Assembly: GCA_946499505.1 (NCBI GenBank)
Contig: CAMMSL010000001.1
Span: 124,001 to 188,000, forward strand
Source of the DNA: an uncultured Lachnoclostridium sp.
Lineage (GTDB): Bacteria > Bacillota > Clostridia > Lachnospirales > Lachnospiraceae
Direction: 5' to 3'
Length of the DNA: 64,000 nucleotides
Part shown: positions 27,410-35,185 of the stretch, in pieces
How positions within the stretch are numbered: the first letter of the stretch is position 1
How the letters are laid out: each line of letters begins with the position of its first letter
The notes under the pieces: generated by a model
Told to the model about the DNA's origin: nothing
Seen by the model: only the letters and a program-made list of their open reading frames with translations
The model's database searches: none
Program-made: the position numbers and the translations under genes

Positions 27410-27494
27410 CATCCCACACCTTGGCAAGTTGGATGCTATTCTTATAGTTTACAATTCACTGAGGGCATCAGATTTTGTATCTGATTCCTTTCTT
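27400..27494 (-). ncRNA. Candidate antisense RNA antitoxin
   Basis: A minus-strand promoter, TTGATT (27524-27529), 17-base spacer, perfect TATAAT (27501-27506), would start a transcript near 27494 that runs into the 3' end of the toxin gene and stops at the hairpin 27405-27440. The resulting RNA of about 90-95 nt would pair with the 3' region of the toxin mRNA, as in txpA/RatA and bsrG/SR4. Ends are predicted from sequence only. Confidence 0.55.
27405..27440. terminator. Hairpin overlapping the toxin stop, candidate end of the antisense RNA
   Basis: Perfect 10-bp stem AATAGCATCC / GGATGCTATT with a 16-base loop. On the minus strand it is followed by TCTTATTATG, so it could terminate the antisense RNA; on the plus strand by CTTATAG. 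Confidence 0.5.
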
Positions 27495-27510
27495 ATCCTG
27501 ATTATACACA

Positions 27511-27541
27511 GAAGAGCTTGAGAAATCAAGCTCTTCTTTTC
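27511..27541 (+). terminator. Terminator of the toxin mRNA
   Basis: Stem GAAGAGCTTGA / TCAAGCTCTTC followed by TTTTC on the plus strand. A weaker stem ATCAGAT/ATCTGAT lies at 27467-27485. The -35 box of the antisense promoter is inside this stem. Confidence 0.7.
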
Positions 27542-27558
27542 TATACTTTCACCTCTCG

Positions 27559-29055
27559 TCAGGCCTGACCTGTGCCGAGTACTTCCTTCACCATCTCTGC
27601 ATCAAAGGATACGGATGCAACATGATTTACCTCGATCTGATACAGGGCATTGGCAGCGATATGTTCTGCCGCCTGCTCCAGATCGCGGATTCCGCTTGTA
27701 TCTCTGTGCAGCTCGATGACAGCGTCAAGTCCGTCCGGAGTCAGCACACACTCGTCCTCATGCATGCCGATCCGTTTCAGGACTTTCGGAAGCGCATATT
27801 TTGAGAAAATGACTTTCTTCTCTTCCGGCGTATAATCCGGGATCTCGATCACCGCAAATCTGGACATGAGCGGCGCGCTGATCTGGTCTTTGTCATTTGC
27901 AGTAGCGATCGGGTAGACGCCTGACGTCGGGATCATACATTCAATGTAGTTGTCTGTGAATCCCAGATTGTCTAGCAAAGTCAGCAGTACATCTGCCGGA
28001 TTGCCGTTGCCTTTCCCCGCTGCCGCTTTGTCCAGCTCATTGATGATAAACACCAGATTAGATTCCCCCGCCATGGAAAATGCTTCCATGATAATTCCCG
28101 GTTTTGCATTTGCATAGATTCTGGAACTTCCGGTGAGCTGCTCCGGGTCATTAATGGAACTCATATCAAGGGTTGTCCACGGCAGCTTCAGGATACGCGC
28201 CACAGCGTAGGCAATCTGGGATTTTCCCGTTCCTGCGGGTCCGATCAGCAGCAGACCGTAAGCTGGCAGTGTATGCGTCCGGTTGATCTGTATGATAGTC
28301 TCGATGATTCTCTGTTTTACCCTCTCCATGCCGTACAGCTCTTCGTCAAGGATCCTGCGGGCTTCCTCGGGATCAATGGCTTCAAAATAATTCCCTTTCC
28401 ACTGGATATTCATCATAATGGAAAGAGCGCGCTGGGCATGGCGGCGCTCCTCGGCTGACACTTCGTGGGAGCGTGCGACCGCAAGATTTCTCCGCGCCCA
28501 GAGACGGATATGATCCGGCAGTGTCCTGCCCGCACAATTCATGAAATCCGTAATACTCTGAATACTTGTCAGCTTCATGCTGTCGCCGGTCTCTTCCTCG
28601 TCCTCATCCGGAATCTCCTTGGACGGCGCATCGCTGGCAAGAAGACGCTCGATCATAAACTGCAGGAACCCGTCCTCTGCAGACAGCTTCACTCCGCCCC
28701 CAAATGCGATCTCGCGGATCTTGTATACGGCGTATCCGTCTTCTCTCACCGCTCCGGAAAGACGTACATTGATATGATTCTCTCCCAGCCATTTTAAAAG
28801 GCTTACAAAACGGGCGTCGATCTGCAGGATATCCGCGCTTACTGTCCTGTCCTCGTCCTTGAACTCAAAGGCTGTTCTGCGGATCGGATTGGTAAACATA
28901 CCGCTTGAATGGTGTTTCAGCGCCGCAGCCCTGTTGTCCAGTATCAGGATCGGGGTTTCCGCCGAAGCTTCGGACACATTTGAATAAAATACTTTATAAG
29001 TACATACAGGATCTTTTGACCCTTCCGGTGTGTTGTTAAAATCAAAAACTGGCAT
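27559..29055 (-). CDS. Lon-like AAA+ ATPase without protease domain
   Basis: 498 residues from ATG 29055 (AGGAG eight bases upstream). The second half is a Lon-type AAA+ module: EELYGMERVKQRIIE, Walker A GPAGTGKS, then the Lon-like segment GSSRIYANAKPGIIMEAF, Walker B-like FIINELDKA, sensor-1 TANDKD and sensor-2 SGIRDLEQA. It ends right after the AAA+ lid; there is no S16 Ser/Lys domain. The N-terminal half is unlike LonN. In Walker B, Asn replaces the usual Asp (INELDK versus LDEVDK). It could be an unfoldase or adaptor related to the neighbouring Lon, on the opposite strand; function unknown. Confidence 0.8.
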   Translation of the reverse strand: MPVFDFNNTPEGSKDPVCTYKVFYSNVSEASAETPILILDNRAAALKHHSSGMFTNPIRRTAFEFKDEDRTVSADILQIDARFVSLLKWLGENHINVRLSGAVREDGYAVYKIREIAFGGGVKLSAEDGFLQFMIERLLASDAPSKEIPDEDEEETGDSMKLTSIQSITDFMNCAGRTLPDHIRLWARRNLAVARSHEVSAEERRHAQRALSIMMNIQWKGNYFEAIDPEEARRILDEELYGMERVKQRIIETIIQINRTHTLPAYGLLLIGPAGTGKSQIAYAVARILKLPWTTLDMSSINDPEQLTGSSRIYANAKPGIIMEAFSMAGESNLVFIINELDKAAAGKGNGNPADVLLTLLDNLGFTDNYIECMIPTSGVYPIATANDKDQISAPLMSRFAVIEIPDYTPEEKKVIFSKYALPKVLKRIGMHEDECVLTPDGLDAVIELHRDTSGIRDLEQAAEHIAANALYQIEVNHVASVSFDAEMVKEVLGTGQA

Positions 29056-29239
29056 AAAACATACTCCTGTCTTTCTCAAAAAATCTCTTATCAGTTTAGC
29101 ACGAAATCTCTGCATGCACAACGAAAGAGTTTTTTTATGATAATAAAGTTCTTTTGAATGAAATCCATCAGTCGAATCGTATTAATTATGAAACAGAAAA
29201 ATAACAGAAATATTGCTCAATAAAAAAGGAGGAATCTGT

Positions 29240-29647
29240 ATGAGAAAAACAGCATTAGCAGCGGTCATCGCATCCGCTGCCGTGATCACACTCGGAGGCA
29301 CAACAGCACTGGCTTTCGGCAGCCCCGGACAGAACGGCCGTCAGAACAGTGTAGCCGGAAACGCAGACATGGTTTATAATCAGAACAGTAAATGTGAGTA
29401 CTGCGAAGAATACGGGCACCACTATACCGATACAGATAACAACGGGATCTGCGACTACTGCAGGCGGGCCGCAGACGGCACCGTCTCATACTGCAGACAT
29501 GGATACTCCACGTCTGGATCTGTATCCGGCAGAGGTCATCACTATGAAACATCCGGCAAATGCGGCGGAAGCGGGTATCGACATGCAGTATCGTCTTCCT
29601 GCGATGGGACCAGGCATCACGCAGAACACGGTTATGGTCACAGATAA
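29240..29647 (+). CDS. Secreted His/Cys/Gly-rich protein
   Basis: 135 residues. Signal peptide MRKTALAAVIASAAVITLGG with cleavage after ALA; the mature part has CEYC, HHYTDTDNNGICDYC and a His/Gly-rich tail (RHHAEHGYGHR). The two CxxC pairs and many His residues suggest metal binding. ATG at 29240 has AAAGGAGG upstream. It is followed by a decayed ECF sigma/anti-sigma pair that may once have regulated it. Confidence 0.75.
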   Translation: MRKTALAAVIASAAVITLGGTTALAFGSPGQNGRQNSVAGNADMVYNQNSKCEYCEEYGHHYTDTDNNGICDYCRRAADGTVSYCRHGYSTSGSVSGRGHHYETSGKCGGSGYRHAVSSSCDGTRHHAEHGYGHR

Positions 29648-29673
29648 ACAGAAATAGAAACGGGGAAAGAGTT

Positions 29674-30251
29674 ATGCGCAACGAGGAAGAAGCCTGCCGG
29701 GCAATCGACCGATATGCAGATACCGTCCGCAGGATCTGTATGGTCCATCTCAAGAATTACAGTGATGCTCTGGATGAAATTTTATCCAGCCAGAGTATCG
29801 AAGATTACCTGTCAGGGGATGCTCTCATGTCGCTGACTGTTGCCGGGGATAATGAGACGCAGTACACTGAAATACTGACACCGTCGAGACCTGTGCTGAC
29901 GGCCGTGAGAACATCCAATGTCACTCCGGTGATACAGAGGAAATGCACGAGGCCCATGACGCCGGCGTCTCCTTTGGCAAGTACCGTGCCTATCTGATCC
30001 TGCACGATCTGGATCCTTCTATCTCTCTGGATGACATCCGCAGCATGACTATGCGGGAAATCTATGACCTGATTGATTCTTATGACAGTAATCAGGGGAC
30101 AGAGAAAGCCGGCACTAAGACAGATGAAACAGAAACAGGAACAAAGGCGGGCACATCGGACGGATATTGTGAGCCAGGCAGCCGTACTGATAGAGACCAC
30201 GGACAGGGCAGACAGCACCACGGAGAACACGAAGAAGGGGAAACCGATTGA
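29674..30251 (+). pseudogene. ECF sigma factor fused by deletion to an anti-sigma remnant
   Basis: Starts MRNEEEACRAIDRYADTVRRICMVHLKNYSDA, which is the region 2 start of an ECF sigma factor, but after about 36 codons the sigma sequence ends. In a second frame from about 29868 onward one reads ENIQCHSGDTEEMHEAHDAGVSFGKYRAYLIL and MTMREIYDLIDSY, the tail seen in sigma-linked anti-sigma proteins, with a low-complexity Thr/Glu/Gly end at 30251. Sigma regions 3-4 and most of the anti-sigma are gone. Family assignment rests on these motifs alone. Confidence 0.6.
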
Positions 30252-30319
30252 CCAGTTTCCCCTTTCTTCTGATTCACTGTATGTGTCACTGCCAGACTCA
30301 GCTGACGTTATACTATCTG

Positions 30320-30796
30320 TCACACCATCTGGGCTGCCCATTCTTTGAGGGCATCTCTCGACGGATTTCCGTTTAAAAGCTTTCCTTCCCTGATCACTGC
30401 TCCCGGACAGCATTCCTCCAGATCTTTCGCCGTCTTGCCAAGCCCGCTTCCCCCGGAAGTCGCAAACAGAATGATCGTCTTACCGGAGAAGTCATAACTC
30501 TCAAGAAATGTCTTGATGATCGCAGGTGCTGTATACCACCAGATCGGGAATCCTACAAAGATTCTGTCGTATGCAGCGATGTCCGCATCCTTATCCGCCA
30601 GCTCCGGACGGGATGATCTATCCTTACTCTCAATCGTACTGCGCGAGCTTTTATCCATCCAGTTCAGGTCTGCACTTGTATAGGGCACTGCCGGCCTGAT
30701 CTCATAGAGATCAGTCTCTGCCACCGCGGCCAGATTCTCCGCCGCGCGTTTAGTCACTCCGCTTGCTGAAAAATACGCAACCAATGTCTTGCTCAT
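30320..30796 (-). CDS. Flavodoxin
   Basis: 158-residue flavodoxin-like protein. FMN phosphate loop TLVAYFSASGVTKRAAENL at the start, the conserved VGFPIWWYTAPAIIKTFLE segment and ATSGGSGLGKT near the FMN ring. Small electron carrier or reductase; the WWYTAP motif is common in Clostridia flavodoxins. Single gene; its 3' end faces the sigma/anti-sigma remnant. Confidence 0.93.
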   Translation of the reverse strand: MSKTLVAYFSASGVTKRAAENLAAVAETDLYEIRPAVPYTSADLNWMDKSSRSTIESKDRSSRPELADKDADIAAYDRIFVGFPIWWYTAPAIIKTFLESYDFSGKTIILFATSGGSGLGKTAKDLEECCPGAVIREGKLLNGNPSRDALKEWAAQMV

Positions 30797-30935
30797 AATA
30801 TTACGCCTCCTGTATCAATAACATCATATGTCATTTGCTCCGGCATCTTCTCTGCCTTTTCCTTTAGTGTAGCACCGGAACTGTCAGTCGGCAAATATTT
30901 AGTTTGAATGGCTCCCTATGCCCGAAATGTATGGA

Positions 30936-31061
30936 TCATGCCAGCACCTCCACGTATTTCATCATCTCATCACGCATCCCTAACTTTTCCGCATAGTGAA
31001 TCAGGACCTGTAACCTTCTGCCTGAGTCTGACATATATTCTTTCATTGCGGTCTGAAACAT
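30936..31061 (-). CDS. Short ORF overlapping the metallophosphoesterase 3' end
   Basis: 41 codons, starting MFQTAMKEYMSDSGRR and ending MMKYVEVLA; ATG at 31061 has AGGGGGAAGG upstream and overlaps the preceding gene by 19 bases. It may be a small last gene of the operon or a C-terminal remnant. No family recognised. The rest of 30797-30935 holds nothing I can name. Confidence 0.35.
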   Translation of the reverse strand: MFQTAMKEYMSDSGRRLQVLIHYAEKLGMRDEMMKYVEVLA

Positions 31062-31723
31062 CCTAGCCTTCCCCCTTCGTCTCTGCGCTCATTTCCTGTA
31101 TCAATATCAAAGTACTTTTCCCCAAAGAATATGGAATACTTCTCATGTCCCGGGATAAAAATCGTGGGATAATGCCCTACAATTATTTGTTTATTGAACT
31201 TTAAAGCAACCGGTATATAATGAATATCATTTGAAAAAAGATATCTTTCCTGATCCACTTTAACTGCCTGTTCTACAGACTCTTTAATGTCAATCAGACC
31301 GGTTTCTGTGCGAAATATATCACAATCAGCATTGTAACCTGAATGCGTAAGAAAATATTCTCTGCCTCCGACCGTAACGATTTTATAAACGGGCAGGTTT
31401 CTTAGATACTCGAGCATGTCAGCTTTTTTCTCTTCTGTAAGGCTATTAGCCTCTTTACGAGTCATACTGCCTCCGCAGACATCCCAGAGCTCAGCACTGA
31501 CAGTCCCCTGCAGATATCTCTCAAAAATATATTCATGGTTTCCTTTGAGCATACAGATATTAGACATAGAACGGACAAACCCGAGCAGACAAAGGTTATC
31601 CGGCCCTTCGTCAATTAAATCTCCGAAGATATACAACTTATCAAATGACGAGAAATTAATCTTAACAAGCATATTATAAAATGACGGATAGTCGCCGTGG
31701 ATATCGCTCATTACATACACCAT
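31043..31723 (-). CDS. Metallophosphoesterase, PPP/ApaH-like
   Basis: 226 residues from ATG 31723 (AGAGGTGAG six bases upstream). Motifs: DIHGDY, GDLIDEGPDN and GNHEYIF at the start, and a C-terminal GHYPT that supplies the second His pair. These are the metal ligands of PPP-family phosphatases and of ApaH-type dinucleoside polyphosphate hydrolases. It follows another metallophosphoesterase by 16 bases and is part of the left-wing gene set. Confidence 0.85.
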   Translation of the reverse strand: MVYVMSDIHGDYPSFYNMLVKINFSSFDKLYIFGDLIDEGPDNLCLLGFVRSMSNICMLKGNHEYIFERYLQGTVSAELWDVCGGSMTRKEANSLTEEKKADMLEYLRNLPVYKIVTVGGREYFLTHSGYNADCDIFRTETGLIDIKESVEQAVKVDQERYLFSNDIHYIPVALKFNKQIIVGHYPTIFIPGHEKYSIFFGEKYFDIDTGNERRDEGGRLGCFRPQ

Positions 31724-31739
31724 AAAAATCTCACCTCTT

Positions 31740-32309
31740 TTATCGGCCATACCATTTCCTGTTCCTTTCGATCAACTCTTCCAGAGTCACAGGATGATCG
31801 TTTATCTCGAAGCAGGCATTTAATGCACACGGGAGATGGTCTTTAATATACTGATATGCAGCACAGGTTGTCGAATCATGTATATGCCCGTGAATCAGCC
31901 ATGAATGTCCTTCCGGATTCCATTTCGCATATCTGCTCTGACTCCACTCCATCATAGGATAGTGGCAGATAGTAAGCGTCTTTTTTCCGTCTTTTATTAC
32001 TTCCATGTGTGAAACACTTTCAAAATATTTACTCAACCGGATATTTTTCATCCACTTGATGTCGTGATTTCCTATCACCAGATGTTTATGTCCTTTCATC
32101 TGATCAAGATAAGTCCCTACAGCCACCCCGGAACGATACGAAAAATCTCCCGGGATCCATACATCATCCGACTCATCCACATGCTCATTCCAAACCTGTA
32201 TGATATATCTGTTCATTTCATCAACATCTGCAAATCTTTCGCCTCTTTTTGACATCTTCAAAATGTGGGCATGACCAAGATGCAGATCACTCAAATATTT
32301 ATTTGCCAT
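31740..32309 (-). CDS. Metallophosphoesterase, YfcE/phage-like
   Basis: 189 residues from ATG 32309 (GGGAGG upstream, inside the preceding gene, 11-base overlap). Motifs SDLHLGH, PGDFSY, GNHDIKW, CHYPM and GHIHD give all metal-binding residues of a calcineurin-like phosphoesterase. Differs from the next gene in motif spacing, so the two are not recent duplicates. Confidence 0.88.
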   Translation of the reverse strand: MANKYLSDLHLGHAHILKMSKRGERFADVDEMNRYIIQVWNEHVDESDDVWIPGDFSYRSGVAVGTYLDQMKGHKHLVIGNHDIKWMKNIRLSKYFESVSHMEVIKDGKKTLTICHYPMMEWSQSRYAKWNPEGHSWLIHGHIHDSTTCAAYQYIKDHLPCALNACFEINDHPVTLEELIERNRKWYGR

Positions 32310-32940
32310 TTTCTTGCCTCCCCGCCTTTCTCTTCTTGACATATCCGTAGAGCATCCGTCCTCCGAACAGAAGTACAACGATCACTGCTGACAGAACTGA
32401 CTGAAACAGATACCAGTGATTGCATACCGTAATAAGCAGCAGACACGCTGCCGATAATATCAGAACACCCCCAGCCAGAATACGGTAAAACAGGAAATTA
32501 TTATTCTTTTTCCTGTTCGTCAGCATGATAGCTAAAAGAATAAATGCAAGTATTGCGGACAGCAGTTTCAGGACATGATATATAAAGCCCATTTCCCGCT
32601 CAACTCCTAACACCAGTTCAAAATATGTTTCACTCATAGAGACAAAAAAGCTCCATGAGCACAGATTTATGGCCGTCACTGTAAGTGCCGTTATCCCTAG
32701 GACATATCTTTCCATTTCCAACAGTCCGGCTGCTCCCACAATAAGCAGTACCACCCCCGCCATACCTATCAGTGTAGTCCAGTGAAATCCTATATTAAAA
32801 CGATGGACAACCTGCCCCAGCTCCTTACTATAAACGTTTGGATTCCTCATCCATCGGTCACTGACCAGAAATACAGCTGCAAGGATTGCACCTGTGATGC
32901 ACATTATCCCATTTATCATGTATTTAATGTAATAGTTCAT
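32299..32940 (-). CDS. Multi-pass membrane protein of unknown function
   Basis: 213 residues with about six hydrophobic helices (for example IMCITGAILAAVFLV, LIGMAGVVLLIVGAAGLL, ILAFILLAIMLT, GVLILSAACLLLITVC) and a basic C-terminus KKRKAGRQ. No family recognised. ATG has AGAGGGAG upstream. Lies between the membrane HExxH protein and the phosphoesterases. Confidence 0.7.
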   Translation of the reverse strand: MNYYIKYMINGIMCITGAILAAVFLVSDRWMRNPNVYSKELGQVVHRFNIGFHWTTLIGMAGVVLLIVGAAGLLEMERYVLGITALTVTAINLCSWSFFVSMSETYFELVLGVEREMGFIYHVLKLLSAILAFILLAIMLTNRKKNNNFLFYRILAGGVLILSAACLLLITVCNHWYLFQSVLSAVIVVLLFGGRMLYGYVKKRKAGRQENGK

Positions 32941-32976
32941 TTGTCTCCCTCTTTCTCTTCAGAATATCCTATAATC

Positions 32977-34035
32977 TCAAATTGAATCGATATACTCTAT
33001 ATATTTCCAGGTCCATTCCTCCGCATATTCCCGGGCGGCCACTTCAATCGGATTGTTATAATAAAGATCAGGATCCTCCTCAGGCAACACATAATTTTCG
33101 ATCCCCTGTTTGTACAATTGCAGTTCTTTATAGACCCTAAGTTCCTTATTTTTCTCAATTTCCCTGTCGTCCCAATCCACACTCTGCACTGCTTTATGCA
33201 CATACGCATGATGGGTTTCGTGCAGCAGTGTATTCATCACTTCATCTCGGGGCTTATCAAACATTTCTTTCCTGATGCTGATAACATAATACCTGTCAAC
33301 ATAATACCCCATAATAGTTTCCGAGTTATATGTTTCTACTTCCAGCTTAACAGGATCGATCCCCCAATATAAACATTCCAGATCCACCGTATCCTGAAAA
33401 AGGCTCTTTTTCTCCTCATCAGAGAGCTTTGTATAAATATTTTCTTTCCAGAGTTTTAAAGTATCCTTATTAAGATTCCAGGATCGTCCGTCATCAGAAA
33501 CAGCAACAGAAGTTACCGAGCCCGTTAAAGGAGCAGCAGTCAGATCCATTCCGGTAAAACAATACCCCGCCATACCGATCATGGATATCACCGTCAGAAC
33601 AGAGAATATATTATTCATTCCCTCTCCTATTATCCTGATCTTTCTCTTTTTCAGGACAACTTTGACCATTTGGAACAGCATATAAAGAATGTAAGCCGCC
33701 ATAATGATCAACAAAATTTTTGCTGTAATAAATCCCAGGAAAAACCATCGCAGACTCATAACAGTTGCCAGAGGCGTCACCCCTGCCGTTATCATTCGGA
33801 ACATACTTCTCTTTCTACATCGTCCAGAAACGAACCATATATTTAAGACGCCTACTGCTATGTAAATATAATTAAGAAGTCTGCCGTCATGGATTTTATC
33901 CTGCCAGAAATAGTAGCCAAGGATAAACTTTTTCATCAGGAACCACAAAATGATCTCTGTTCCTATCATACCGGCAAAAAACACAGTGCTGCTGAACTCA
34001 TTCCCCTTAAACAGACTGCTCCCCGTATTTTTCAT
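32977..34035 (-). CDS. Membrane protein with a gluzincin-type HExxH motif
   Basis: 352 residues. Four to five membrane helices lie in the first 160 residues; a soluble domain follows with HETHH at 272-276 (HExxH zinc motif) in LLHETHHAYVH, and an acidic helix IEVAAREYAEEW about 60 residues later that could provide the third zinc ligand. Predicted membrane metallopeptidase; orientation and substrate unknown. ATG at 34035 has GAGGTGAG and overlaps the upstream gene by 29 bases. Confidence 0.7.
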   Translation of the reverse strand: MKNTGSSLFKGNEFSSTVFFAGMIGTEIILWFLMKKFILGYYFWQDKIHDGRLLNYIYIAVGVLNIWFVSGRCRKRSMFRMITAGVTPLATVMSLRWFFLGFITAKILLIIMAAYILYMLFQMVKVVLKKRKIRIIGEGMNNIFSVLTVISMIGMAGYCFTGMDLTAAPLTGSVTSVAVSDDGRSWNLNKDTLKLWKENIYTKLSDEEKKSLFQDTVDLECLYWGIDPVKLEVETYNSETIMGYYVDRYYVISIRKEMFDKPRDEVMNTLLHETHHAYVHKAVQSVDWDDREIEKNKELRVYKELQLYKQGIENYVLPEEDPDLYYNNPIEVAAREYAEEWTWKYIEYIDSI

Positions 34036-35185
34036 CCATACTCACCTCAGTCATCACATCTTTTCCCTCTTTTGCTTTTATAGATAAGATTCCTGTGAAT
34101 TTTAAGAGCAGGGCTTCCCGCTGGATCCGTTTTACACGAATCGGATACTCCCTGTAGAATGCGATCAGAGCCAGAATCAGATCCGGATCTTTATATTTCT
34201 CGTCTTTCATGCAGATATCCATGCACAACAGTCTGCCAAGCTCCAATTCAGATTCCGAAAATTCTGTCTTTTCGCCAAATTTGTCCCGTATATATATGAT
34301 CGGCATGTTTGGTGCTGACGGATTATGTTCAATTATTATTCTCATATGCTCTTCTGTAACATACTGGTAATCGGAAAGCCCGATTTCTCTGTAACACGAA
34401 CAGATATCCTTTATTTCACTGTAGCACCTGCATATATCCGGTGTATTTTCAGGATCCATCCGGGCAAACTTACTGTATACATTGTCACTGGATCCGGACG
34501 CTGTCTGTCTGGAAAAAGCCTGTCTGACCAGCATATTTGCTTTTGTCAAATGCTTCATTATTCTTTCCGGAACAGGCTCTTCCCAGTTTTCCAGAATATC
34601 GCCCCATTTTACTACAATGGATTTATTCTCCATGTATTCCCGGATCTCGTTTCGTACGATTCTTTGGTCCAATTCGTAATTCAACGATTTTTCCATAACC
34701 TTTGCTATCGCAGATAATCTGTTTTTACCGCAATGACTGTATTCTCTGAATGAATCGAAAAGTTTCTCATTCTTTTTTACAGAAATATCTTTCGGACACA
34801 CTTTTTCCATTTGCCAGAACATCTCCGCCACCATCTGTTCTTCATCAACAGCACCCATTACACACCCAGGGATCAGCAATCCATTCTCCCCTTTCAGAAA
34901 TGTTTCCCACTCAACCAATTCCTCGCAGGATGCCCCCGTACCGGAATCCTCTCTGATACCCAAAAAGCTGTATACAGGATTCCCGCACTTTCTGCCCGTC
35001 TGCCTGAAACCGGTAATGATTGTCTCCCGCATACAGTCAGGAATCCAAATCTCAGAGATCATACAGTACAACGAATAATATCTCACCAGCATTTTTTCAT
35101 ATCTCTTTTCCGGAAGTCCTTCCGTCAAATAGAAAAGGACGTTCCGGATATTGCATTCCTTAAGAACACTTAATACTTTTTTCAC
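34007..35185 (-). CDS. Soluble protein of unknown function
   Basis: 392 residues from a GTG at 35185 with GGGGAGGTG upstream; the start lies 26 bases inside the end of the AAA+ gene, so the two are coupled. No membrane helix. Cys/His appear in clusters (DICRCYSEIKDICSCYREIG) but without a clear zinc motif. A segment MPIIYIRDKFGEKTEFSESELELG is the most structured looking. Not recognised. Its coupling to the AAA+ protein suggests they act together. Confidence 0.65.
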   Translation of the reverse strand: MKKVLSVLKECNIRNVLFYLTEGLPEKRYEKMLVRYYSLYCMISEIWIPDCMRETIITGFRQTGRKCGNPVYSFLGIREDSGTGASCEELVEWETFLKGENGLLIPGCVMGAVDEEQMVAEMFWQMEKVCPKDISVKKNEKLFDSFREYSHCGKNRLSAIAKVMEKSLNYELDQRIVRNEIREYMENKSIVVKWGDILENWEEPVPERIMKHLTKANMLVRQAFSRQTASGSSDNVYSKFARMDPENTPDICRCYSEIKDICSCYREIGLSDYQYVTEEHMRIIIEHNPSAPNMPIIYIRDKFGEKTEFSESELELGRLLCMDICMKDEKYKDPDLILALIAFYREYPIRVKRIQREALLLKFTGILSIKAKEGKDVMTEVSMDEKYGEQSV

